Assembly: GCA_022376515.1 (NCBI GenBank)
Contig: WTXI01000002.1
Coordinates: forward strand, 744,001 to 808,000
Reading direction: 5' to 3'
Source of the DNA: Lactifluus volemus
Lineage: Eukaryota; Basidiomycota; Agaricomycetes; Russulales; Russulaceae
Length of the DNA: 64,000 nucleotides
In this document: positions 48,980 through 59,239 of the stretch, one piece after another
Numbering within the stretch: the stretch's first letter is position 1
Layout: each line of letters opens with the position of its first letter
Translations under genes and position numbers: made by a program
The notes under the pieces: model-generated
What the model saw: the letters and a program-made list of their open reading frames with translations, nothing else
Database searches by the model: none
What the model was told of the DNA's origin: nothing

Positions 48980-49478
48980 ATGATAGATTAATGTATCATG
49001 TCCTTTATTTGTTTAACGTTGTTTAACGCCCAACGCCACGAATTGTTTCTCCCTTGGTTTCTCCTGCACATGCTAGTATACGTATATCCCATCCACGATT
49101 TCGTACGACTACCATAATTTGCACCATTACTGTTTACCGTATGCATACACGACGAAATTCACTTTTGCTAACTCTATAGACATACAGTACTTACGAGAAT
49201 ATATCAGCTTACAGCACGTCAAACGTAATTCATGAACGCGTGATCTATACGTTAGCGCGAAAAGGGTAGGTCGGTAACGCCGATCGCCGGTTTATGCTCA
49301 AGCCGTCGCTGAATGCGCCACGAGCACACGGGATCCCGGATCTGCTTAGCTTTCCTCCCTTCACCGTCCGTTGTCTTGTCCTGTAGTTCACAATTAGCTC
49401 CGTTTTGCCATCACCCAACCCACCGTGCCAACGCACGAAACTGGACTCCCGGCCAGCCCAGTATAGGTTCAATCTATG
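48980..49478. other. Intergenic region, transporter 3' end to carrier promoter
   Basis: The 499-bp gap holds no recognised coding segment. The first 250 bp are AT-rich and should contain the transporter terminator; the rest should contain the carrier promoter. A long minus-strand open frame from 49760 to 49245 overlaps carrier exons and is not supported. Confidence 0.4.
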
Positions 49479-51024
49479 GATGGACAAAGGTATGCCATCT
49501 AATTCATGTTGTATAAAGACGCGTTCAATTCCCAACCACTGTGCTTTCCCAGGCCGTCGGATAGTATATTCAGTTCCATCTACATCAATGAGACACTCCG
49601 ACGTAAGGCAAACCAGTAACTGCCTCGCAATACGAGCTCTGACGTGTACGGTTCTGCTGACGCATAGGTAATAAAGCGGTCGTCTGCGCGCTCTCCGCGA
49701 GCTACATCTCGACTTTTGCTGGGTACCCCGTGAGTTGTGCTTACCTCTCGAAGCGACCATCTTTTGTCCTCATGAACTTCTGTGTGGCAGTTGGACTCTC
49801 TCAAGTCACGGTTGCAAACCACGAAAACCCCCATTTCAGTCCCCCGCATCGCCTTGCTTGTTTACCGCGAAGAAGGGATCGTCGGCTTTTACAGAGGGCT
49901 GTGGATTCCCCTCATGACCATCTCATTCGTCCGTACGTGCCTGACATTACCGTCAAGGTGCCCCGACAGATGATCGGCTGTGCGATGGCAGGTGCCGCCT
50001 CATTCACCATTTACACTCGTACAAAAGAGTTTTTCCGTGATTACCAACTGATTGACCACAGTAAGCTCCTTGGTTGCGCTGAAATCGGTGGGATTGGCGG
50101 CGCGATGGCGGGCTCCTTGATATCTTTCGGAAGTGCACGTGGGTCTCTCTCCACCCTTCCTCTGGCACGGCTTTCTTATTGCCGGGACTACTCTACTGGT
50201 AGCTTTCGAACTTGTCAAGGTGCTTCTACACATGTTTCTCGATATGAGCCAACCGTTGACGAAGACCTCCAGGTTCGGCGGCAGCTAGAATACACCATTG
50301 CAGAGAAAAAAGGAATCAAGTTGATCAAACCCCCGAGTACCGCTGCCGCTGTGCGCGACATCTTCCGAACTGGAGGAATCTTTGGGCTGTATACCGGCTT
50401 TCACCTACATTTTTGTGAGCGAACATCGTGTGTCGTCACATAAGAAGCAGCTGACGTAACACATAGTGCGTGATACCGCTGGCACTGCGCTATATTTTCT
50501 AGAGTATGACGGAATGCGACACCTATTGGGGAGGCTCCCTTCTGGGGAACAGGGGCTGACGCCTTCGTGGCTCCCAATACATGCGTCCCTTGTGCCGTTT
50601 GTTTGTGGATCCTTATCTGGCGTGACTTCTTGGGCCCTCATCTATCCATTGGATGTGTGAGTGAGATCGCTTTGTAATTGAGTATATTCCCAAGATCAAT
50701 TTGCGTCTGTCTCTACCAGTGTCAAAACCAAAATCCAACAACGCGCCCTGGCTGGCGAAATGTATCGGAGTCCGGCGGAAACACTCCATCGTTTGATTAG
50801 AGGTGAGCAATTGTTCTTATTGGATGCGCAAATGGCACGAGATCTAATCTGAGGATGGAGGGCCCGACCCCCAAAACCCGAAACCGCTCATCGCCGGCAT
50901 CGCGCGAATATACCGCGGCCTTGGCGTGAGTGCATTGCGTAGCGTAACCACTCATGGCCTGCTTTGGACGTTCTTCGACCTTGCTTCAGGCTTTATCGAC
51001 AGTCTCCCCGAGTCTCCTGCCTGA
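49479..51024 (+). CDS. Mitochondrial carrier family protein (SLC25)
   Basis: It is an inner-membrane exchanger whose substrate cannot be told from sequence. Exons give GNKAVVCALSASYISTFAGY, then LDSLKSRLQTTKTPISVPRI (the PxD..K signature split by an intron after Pro), YREEGIVGFYRGLWIPLMTI and AASFTIYTRTKEFFRDY. The second signature is PFELVKVRRQLEYTIAEK, formed across two introns with a short exon CTTTCGAACTTGTCAAG at about 50203-50219. Then come FRTGGIFGLYTGFHLHF, VRDTAGTALYFLEYDGM, SGVTSWALIYPLDVVKTKIQ (third signature) and IARIYRGLGVSALRSVTTHG, ending FIDSLPESPA at 51024. Three repeats are thus present. The start is uncertain: Met 49479 (MDKG) splices in frame to the exon at 49669, but the intron would be long. 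One base may be missing at the last intron. Confidence 0.88.
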
Positions 51025-51260
51025 TCCCTCAGTCTGTATTTCTGTAACTAACAGCATGTCCTGGCTTCAATGCATCATCGACTACCACTCGCATTTTACC
51101 TCTATAGATATTCGCACTATTACATTATAGCACACGAGCACAATCGATATGTTTTCTGAGAATCGGTGAGAATCAGGAATGGGTACATAACTTCCATAAA
51201 AGATTCCGATGGCTGAGGCGAGCTGCCTGCGCCGAGCCGTGACCACTAGCACCTAGCAAT

Positions 51261-51468
51261 GATTAAAGCATAAGATTAGTGTGCGAGAATTGTTGATGGA
51301 AGGCAGATTTGGCATGGTGGTAGAAGTCACAGTACATACAGGACAGGGGCTAGCCAGTGCTAGCCTAGCACTGGCTGCCCCTGTCCTCATACATACTGTT
51401 GACTTCCTACCACCATGCCAAATCTGCCTTCCATCAACAATTCTCACACACTGATTTTAGGCTTTGAT
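51261..51468. repeat. Loopless inverted duplication (long hairpin) of a DUF2235 gene 5' end
   Basis: Two arms of about 100 bp, 51261-51363 and 51365-51468, are reverse complements with essentially no spacer. The core, such as GTTGATGGAAGGCAGATTTG at about 51292-51311, is repeated exactly on the other strand near 51420-51439, and AGCCAGTGCTAG / CTAGCACTGGCT meet at the centre. The left arm differs mainly by single-base gaps. On each arm, reading outward, the sequence encodes NSxTLILxF, the start of the DUF2235 hydrolase fold that continues to the right. Confidence 0.9.
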
Positions 51469-52981
51469 GGCTTGGAGCACATTGAGTTCCCCTATGTGTG
51501 TTTGACCTCACAGCCACAGCAAGTGTCTAATGCATTGGACAGCTCTCCAATGTTCAAAAATTAGTTGGTCTTTTTAACATCCCATCAGACTTGCAGGTAG
51601 TATATGTACAAGTGAATATCTTATCCTCCTATCACAAATCATTTTCATACTTTTACAGCCAACATACGGGAAATTCAATGAGTGGCGTGCCAATGCAGGT
51701 TCCCGGCTCTATGCAATGATCACCAACAAGCTGGACAAGATCTTCGATTTGTACATTGCATATCACATTCTTGAAGCATACAAGTTCCTTGTGCGGAACT
51801 ATCACCCTGGGGACCAGATATTTTTTTTTGGTGCGCTTCTTACTCCTTTTGATACACTTTGGTTGCAGATTCACAACTGAATAGGATTCGCTCGAGGAGC
51901 ATATGTCGCAAGAGCCCTCGCTGGAATGCTGTGTAAGGTGAGACATTCAAGTTGTTCACAGGTGTTGGATCCTGACTCTGTTACCCCCAATGTAGGTCGG
52001 ATTACTCCTCAAATGTCACATCAGTCATCTCCCCCGTGGATACGATCTCTATTGTGACGAGTCTCAATATGCATTGAAACCTGCAAGATTATTCAAGGCA
52101 GCTTACTGTAAGAAGTCATCATCTCTTTTGTAGGAGTCTGGTCCGTCTCTTCACATTCTCTTCTAGATATTGCTGCCAGTGAGTTCTAATCTGACTCACA
52201 CACAGGGAGACACTTCCAAGCATCGGCTATAATATTCGTCAACCCTTTCTCTTTTCAATTGGGCATGAAACAATCCAAGTTTTCAGACAAGCGCTGTCTC
52301 TTGATGATGTGAGTCAGTTGTTTATTCTCGAATCTCGATAACCCGAAATGCACCCCTTTCTTCTCTGTAGTGTCAGATCGGCCCTCCAATCTCTTTCCAG
52401 ACTGAACTGAATCAATCGTTCAGAAACGGGCTATGCAACATATGGCAGGGGCACTTCAAACCAATGTGAAAGAAGTGTGGTTTGTAGGGAACCACACTGG
52501 TGTGTCTATCACAATTCTTCCAAACCTTATATGTGCTTAGGTTAATGGTGATAGATATTGGTGGTGGGTCTATGCCCTACGACTCTGATTATGCACTTTC
52601 AAATATTTCACTTCGGTGGATGATCCGTGAGATTGTGGGGCAAGGTCATCACAAACTGTTCCGTACCAATTTGCACCCAGTGGAACAAAGGCTCTATCCT
52701 ATTCCACCACCCTCTCAACAAAGTCAGCCAATCCTCAAGGTCTCTCAGATCCCCTAGATTTGAATGACTTGAGGCAAGGTGTTGAGAAGTGAGTTCCAAA
52801 CTTTTCGAGGGGAACTTTAAGCATTGATGCTGATGCATATGACAGCACTAATTCCGGACATGGCCGAGTCATGCCAACCAATCCGCTATTTCATAACAGT
52901 GTTCAAACATACATGACAAACAACCCACTTTATCAACCAAAAGCAGTGTATGTGCATGGAACGGAAAATTATGTTTCTTGA
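51448..52981 (+). pseudogene. Decayed DUF2235 alpha/beta-hydrolase-like gene
   Basis: Segments in the order of the DUF2235 family (putative phospholipase-like hydrolases) are spread over this stretch: TLILGFDG, SNVQKLVGLFNIP, LDKIFDLYIAYHILEAYKFL, GDQIFFFGFARGAYVARALA, LAGMLCKVGLL, TIQVFRQALSLDD, VKEVWFVGNHT, LSNISLRWMIREIVG and NPLFHNSVQTYMTNNPLYQP. The nucleophile motif normally reads GFSRGAYxAR; here the Ser is Ala (GCT at about 51891). The SDVGGG-like motif after VWF.G is also altered or displaced to IDIGGGS. Frame changes, stops and no convincing start support decay, though some breaks may be sequence errors. A catalytically dead but expressed copy is possible. The inverted duplication of its own 5' end lies directly upstream. 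Confidence 0.65.
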
Positions 52982-53500
52982 ATGTTTGAGGGTCATGACC
53001 CTGTGATGTTGGCACCACCCTCGTCCCACCGTGAGACAATTCCTTGCCAAGTGCGGCCGAACTTGACCTTACTCGTCTTTGATGACATCTCAGGGTACAA
53101 GATTGCAGGCAAGGCTGGCCTTCAAGTTGTGCTTGATCACCCAATATTAATAAGCGCGTTCCATTTTTCTTTTCTCTTTTGCGCGCATATATGCTGTCTA
53201 TCATGCTCATCCGGGGTTGTATATCTATATCAGTCAACCGGTGTAAGTCTTCGCTTCAAAAGGCGATCAGAGGGCCTATGCAGGTGCAAGTACATTTACG
53301 TTGACCTCGACTACATTTCTCTAGGACAAGCTCAATAGCAGGCTAGATGTGTTGACCGCGGTATGGTGCAACCTGGTGCTCTAGCAAGGAGGATTTAAAA
53401 AAAAATACTGCAACACCATTTTCCACGCAGCTTATCGAAACTCAAAGTCAGTTATCGCGAACGGGTTGATTCATCGTACGCTTCAGGCTTCAGTTCATAC
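52982..53500. other. Intergenic region after the DUF2235 remnant
   Basis: No recognised gene. A poly-A run (AAAAAAAA at about 53397-53404) is present. The stretch may hold the 5' end of the unrecognised gene that follows. Confidence 0.35.
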
Positions 53501-54462
53501 ATGCCGGAGTCCACCGTCGCTTCCGGCGCGCGGAAATTTGCAACTTCGTGTAACACAGGCTCGAAGCACACATCCCTCCAAGAGCAGTTTTCGCGCGCAC
53601 AGAACCATCAGAGTCGGATCCTCAAGCTACTCGCGCCGCTCCATACAGATATTGCGCGCAACACTATGATGAAAAACTTCCTCTGGGCTGAGTTCCCACG
53701 TGGTGAGATACTATACGAGCCGGGTACCCTCGTACAACTGACAGCCAACGGCCGGGCCCATAAACCTTGCAACCCGCGACTACGAATCGAAGGACGACAT
53801 CCCTTTCATGTACGAGGAGGCCTTCCAGCATTACGATACGACTACAGCCCCTCAGTCTGCATCGTGATGGTCAGCTGTGTCGCTGCCAAAGCCTCGCATG
53901 ACTCCCACTTTTCATCCCTCTTTTTCACTCACTTTTTTCTGTCCATTTTCAATGGCCTCAATCCGTATCCAGGCACTAGCGGGCTACACACTGATGACTT
54001 CAGCCGTATGTCAAGTTTGTCTCATGAGCCTCAGTCTCCTCTCGTTTCTGTAGCATCAGGCATTCACGGGCATATGATCAGCATCATTTAGGGGTGAGAC
54101 CAGTCTTCCGTTTGGACATTAAACGCCTTTTCTCGGACTACAAATCCATAGCATGCGCACCGACTTGGACAGCCGGAATGGATTCAGTCCATACCTCGTG
54201 GTGTGGGTCCGACCGTCCAACGTACCGTGACGGTGATACGACTCTAACCATTCGTTCCATTGATGAGGTGAGATTTCGGAGTTTGTAGTGGCACGTGGCG
54301 CCTCCGAGGAACAAGGAACGAGCGACCATATCTCAGGGATGTCGCCGTTATTAGTAGTACCCGCAGCACGAACATCGGACTCCGAAGTCCCTACCGTGGG
54401 AAGGGCGACCGCCCAAACCCATACCGTATTGGCGGAGAGCTGGGGTCGGTCTGCCCCTGGCT
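53501..54462 (+). CDS. Unrecognised protein-coding gene, possibly partial
   Basis: I do not recognise the family. From Met 53501 the first exon reads MPESTVASGARKFATSCNTG, then a helical stretch with SLQEQFSRAQNHQSRILKLL, NTMMKNFLWAEFPRGEIL and PGTLVQLTANG. After one missing base near 53755 it continues INLATRDYESKDDIPFMYEE and FQHYDTTTAP. Further exons would give QALAGYTLMTSA, VRPVFRLDIKRLFSDYKSIA, PTWTAGMDSVHTSWCGSD, DGDTTLTIRSIDE and, after an intron at about 54269-54287, a Ser/Ala/Thr-rich tail ending near 54462. The composition, codon-level coherence and plausible introns suggest a real gene with sequence errors. The true start could be upstream. No signal peptide or membrane segment is clear. 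Confidence 0.45.
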
Positions 54463-56427
54463 GACGAACTTTCTCTTAGAATTTTCATCGCACAACGAGG
54501 GCCAATTTGAGGAGAGATAATGGCACGGAAGGCTCAGATGCCCTGATCGAGGTCTGATTATTGTGTTTTCGGGTCTCATCTTCGAAATGCTTACCTGAAT
54601 GCGTTGACGTCCACTCCGCAAAGCTCTAATCGCCCGTACCTCTCTACCCCCTTACTGGTCAGCCACCTAGGTCACACGCCATGTTTCAGACTCCGTCTGG
54701 CTGGCTAAGTGTGATTCCTTTGATCGCGAGATTTCTAAGCTTGCCATTTTTGTACCATTGTAAACACCGACACAGGCACGAACATTTTAATTTCACTACA
54801 CGCCATGATTTAAACCAAACAAATGCATGGAATATGGTCACATATGGTACTAGATACTGTAGGCTGAATTTCGTGGTGGTTGAGCGAGAATTGAGCGAGA
54901 AAAATGGTGTGAGCAGAAAGGGGGGTTTCTAAACGCCGACGACATTTTTATCATGCCCACGACTGTACTGTTCTAGACATATGGGTGCCTGGGCAGGGGA
55001 AACTTCCAATTTAATGCAAGTACATCTGAGGCGCCTGAATGGCTCAGTTGAAAACAAGTTACACCACCTCGTATTTGCCCCGAGGCTCATTGCTAACCAG
55101 CGGCGGCGCTCGGTTGTGGCTATGACATGTGCATGTGGGATAATCCACGTCAAAGGGCAAAAGGCTAGTCAGCGCTTCTTTCTTCCAATTGCTTCGATAG
55201 CTTGTACGATAACATGACGCCTTTGAATCCTGTCGAGGACGGAATACTGCGTCCCAAAGCCAGGTGACTTCCCAGATAACCGTTTGGTTCGTTGATTATG
55301 TAAATTCGACAAGCTGATCATGGCTTTTGAGAGGAAATTCCAGCCCCTACTTCCGTCAAGGCCTCGTCCCCTCTTTCATTCTCGCCCGAGAAAGGACAGA
55401 TACTAGTTGCGCCATGATATACCCTACCCCGCTTTGACAGCAAAACATGGCCTGCGGATTCCATGCTCTCCTTGTTGTTCATTGGCGCGCACAGGTCTGT
55501 GACCAACTGACGAGATTGTGTGGGCTCCTGCCAAATCTCGCAGAGTCAATTTTGGGGATCCCGATATCGATGGCAATCGCCAATCCATGCTGCAATGAGC
55601 CCGACACGCCCGAATCATTTCTTAGTTCTTGGTGAACGGCTATCACAAGAAGTTCAATTCGTGGAAGCAGCCAGAAACTCCTCGGACGAATTCCGCCAAC
55701 TGAAGGCAGGCGCAACACTTAGGTGAAACAAACACGTTGGTAGAGCAGTCACAGGGATAGAAGACCTCTACTTACGGCTTTCTTCTGAGTCGTGTCAGCA
55801 TCTTCTGTGATAAGGGCTTATTCTTTCCCATGAGAAAGGCTCTATCAGTTCCTAGTCTTTTCAGCTCAAATTTATCGTTACTCAGGCAATTTGTGCAATG
55901 TGCAACCCTTGCTCGAGTTCTCACAGGTCGGCTGATTCGCAAGGTTCGCTACGGCGCGTGCTTCCATTCCTTCTCCCATGAGGCCTATATGAGGAACCGC
56001 GATGTCTTCTTCAGATAGAGACTACTGTGGCCTGAGGAACTGAAAAAAGCTCACACGGTCGTGGCGGGTCGTCGCAACACCTCCGCTTCTTTTGCACCCG
56101 GACAACAACCCTGGACCACCAGGAGGCCAAACGTTTTCCCTCTGTCTCTTCCTGACGCATTCCCCGACGATCTAATGAGAATCTACATGTCACCTTCGCC
56201 TTGACTATTTCACTTCCACTCTTTCGCTACTACCCACATCCGGATCCGTACTGTACGTTCACCAACTTCTTACGCGCAGGTAGCTAAATCGTGAAACGAA
56301 TTTCCTGACCGACTTGATGTATCCGGTGGTGCACAGAGGACATGTTTGTCCCGACGATGTCTGGTGGGTCAACACCCATTTCAGACATGGGATCAAGGCA
56401 GCATTAGCAGTTTTAAGCTTTCAGGGA

Positions 56428-56556
56428 ATGCCAATGACACCTGAACAGGGATGGCCATGTCTCCGGCAGGTAGAGGAATGTGCTGTGGAAGAGTGCACTC
56501 TTGAATAGCACATTCCTATAACATGGCGTGTTACCTGTTCAGGCATCATTGGCATC
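56428..56556. repeat. Imperfect foldback (hairpin), about 129 bp
   Basis: The left arm (ATGCCAATGACACCTGAACAGG.. AGGAATGTGCT) pairs with the right arm (AGCACATTCCT.. CCTGTTCAGGCATCATTGGCAT). The arms meet at the palindrome AGAGTGCACTCT at about 56490-56501. Some mismatches and a small asymmetric bulge lie in the middle of each arm. Confidence 0.8.
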
Positions 56557-57506
56557 CAATCCATTTGCAAGCGGCGGCGCCCTCCACTGTGCCTGGAGTC
56601 GAATAATGCGCGGCTGAGCATAAAGGCTTGGACACGTACAGCAGAGAAACGTTTCAGTTTTCGTTACGAGGACGACCTTCTGCTATGGTAAGCCAACCCA
56701 AAGGGGACTTATAGGGCCGCAGAGCTGGCACGCGGTAGTCACTGTTGGGAACACATGTTCTTACTTCCACGCCACCACCATACTCGGAACCAAGGGAGTG
56801 GAGAGAGGGCCCTAACTTGGGTAATTAACCGACGGATCAAGAGGAAAATAAGCACTTCGAGCTAAAGTCCGTTTTCTAAGGATCTGATCGAGAACTAGAC
56901 CGGACTCGGCTTCGGCGCCATTTCAGGTCTTGTTGCCACTGGTGTATATATGTATCGCGATGCAATCTCGAGCCCGGGCCACTTGGAGAGATTCCTGGCA
57001 ACACGACACAGAATGAGTCACTTACTTTTCAAGCATTCCGAGTCATTATGCCGTGTGGTGTCTCCAGTCAGCCTGTCATGTAATAAATAGTGACATCCAA
57101 AGATCTAAAGCTTCAGTTCATCTCTAAACAGAGTAACCATTTCTTACTGCTTCCTGATGCGCCGGAGGAGTACTGAGCCGGTCGTTGCCACGAGAGTGCA
57201 GTTAGTAATCTAGCTTATTCGAAATGGCTATAATAGGCGGCCTTTTCTCACGCACTTTTTAGTGACATCATCAGAATCACAAGACATACGGGGTCGAGTG
57301 TTGGTAAAAGAGACATATGAGGTAGATCGATTGAGGTGATATATCCTTTGGCTAAACTGTAGCCCGACAAAAACTCGAAGCGGACAATCTTTCACTTGAA
57401 ATTGTGTATTGTGTAATCTTGGTTACATGAGGCAATTACATATTACTGGCCTGATTACACCGCAAGATGCGGTGATGACTTCATAATCTGCCTAACTTCT
57501 TGCACG

Positions 57507-57518
57507 GTATATAAAAGT
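57507..57518 (+). promoter_or_regulatory. TATA box of the pirin gene
   Basis: GGTATATAAAAG is a strong TATA match about 95 bp upstream of the pirin start, with a pyrimidine-rich stretch between, as is usual for basidiomycete core promoters. Confidence 0.6.
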
Positions 57519-57610
57519 CGAGCTCTCTGCCAATTCATGCTACCACCATTCTATTCCCCTCACTCGACTGGCCTCCCTTACATCATATTAACTTCTGTTC
57601 AGTCAACGTT

Positions 57611-59008
57611 ATGGCCTCCGTATCTCGAACCGTGCTGAAAAAGGTTCTCTCGCAGGAAACTTCAGAGGTACATGATCACCCTCTTTTCGTACATGCTTGC
57701 TCAATGGATGTAACAGGGTGCAGGCGCGCTCGTTCGCCGCTCAATAGGTTCCCAACAGCTGCGGAACCTAACTCCTTTCCTCATGCTCGATCACTTCCAC
57801 ATTGCCCAGGGTGCAGTTCGTTATGTCTCTTTCGTTGTCTCAAGCAAACTCCGACATGCGCATATATTAGGGCTTCCCTGATCACCCACACCGTGGTCAA
57901 GCCACAGTGACTTACGTCACTCAAGGTGCGAGCAAACACGAAGACTCCGCAGGTCATGCGGGTATCATCAGAGAGGGCGGTGTCCAGTGGATGTGCGCCG
58001 TACGTGTTTCACGCTCTCTTGGCCACTACGAGTTCCTAATCGCCTACTTCTTTCACAGGGCCGCGGAAGTGAGTACCCAAACGCAAAGCAGTTGTAGCGA
58101 AGATTTGCTAAGGGTCCGATTTTCAGTTATTCATGCTGAGATGCCAGTAGTCGAACCTGGTCAGCCTGAACCCCGCGGTCTCCAGCTGTGGGTCGACTTA
58201 CCAAAGCAGTACAAGATGGTCGAGCCCTCGTACCAGGAACTCGAGCCAGAAAAGTGGGCAGGATCGCGGTTTCTTTACGATGTTGGAATTGACCTCAATC
58301 TCTCTAGTATCCCGAGTGCGTTCCCTGACGGCCCCGATGGCCCCGAAATCCGCGTGATCAGCGGGAAAAGCCATGGAAAAGAATCGCCAGTGCGTCCGCT
58401 CGGTGGGTGCTGGTACTTCCACGCAAAGTTCAAGCAACCAGGGAAGATCTTCCAAACTCTGCGTAAGGATGACTTTCCATAATAGTCCTCATTCTGGTCT
58501 CAATTTTGGTGGTTCTCTAGCTGCCGGTTGGACTGCGTTCATCTACAGTACGTCACGCCTGTCAGGTCTGCAACTTTCGAGCTGAGGATCTTTCGTAGCC
58601 ATGAATGGAAGGATTACCGTTGGCGACTCGAGCGCCACACACGATCCATTCCACACGCTTGTTCTGTCCGCTAGTGGTCAGGAGACTGGAGTTTCCGTCA
58701 CTGCCGTTGAACGTGACACCGATTTCGTCTTGGTATAGTTTACCCATATCTTTAACAGACTCTCGAGCACTGACATCGAATGGTGGTAGATCGCGGGAGA
58801 GCCGCTCGACCAAGAAGTTGTGCAGTATGGTCCTTTCGTGATGAATTCGAAGGAGGAGATCCAGAAGACTTTCATGGACTGTAAGCCCTCACAATGACCC
58901 ACTTCTGTGACTAGTCGGTGACTTATTTTTTCCCTTTTTTTAGATCGCCTGGGTCAAAATGGATTCGAGAAAGCCCATGTCTGGAAGAGTAAGATCGGCG
59001 GTCTTTGA
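57611..59008 (+). CDS. Pirin family protein
   Basis: Pirins are bicupin, metal-binding nuclear or cytosolic proteins; some have quercetinase activity or modulate transcription. Met 57611 begins [19 protein letters not shown]. Then come [36 protein letters not shown] (metal-binding His of cupin 1), [35 protein letters not shown] (second metal-binding element) and [20 protein letters not shown]. After an intron, [19 protein letters not shown] leads to cupin 2 ([35 protein letters not shown]). The end is [15 protein letters not shown] at 59008. About nine exons join in frame without any base correction, including a 10-nt micro-exon at 58059-58068 that supplies the Gly-Arg-Gly of the AGRGIIHAE motif. 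The family call is secure; the role here is open. Confidence 0.95.
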
Positions 59009-59239
59009 GCTGCATGTTTCCAGTCATTGTCTCTCAGCGCACCGATTTTGCGGACCCCTTCTGTACATTATCAGTCTTGACTGTAATAATGAATCCATCA
59101 GTCATTCGTACTATGGTTGATCCGCATGCATTGATTCGCATCATAACAAAGTGCTAACGGCTAAGGATGTATCTGCTGCCAATATGGTAGGTAAGGTGGG
59201 CTTCGTGAGCATTGATGGCGCTGTACGGGTAATAAGTGC

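Larger units (their letters stand above)
54463..57610. other. 3.1-kb stretch without a confident gene
   Basis: Only fragments with possible coding character are seen: a plus-strand run near 56050-56204 (TVVAGRRNTSASFAPGQQ, ending with a stop), which could be the end of the preceding unrecognised gene, and short pieces near 55520-55720. The block also holds a 129-bp foldback. It ends with the pirin promoter, where a TATA-like GGTATATAAAAG lies at about 57507-57518, roughly 95 bp before the pirin start. Confidence 0.4.

Noticed and set aside
49245..49760. Minus-strand 171-codon open frame
   Set aside because: It overlaps carrier exons on the other strand and shows no recognisable motif.
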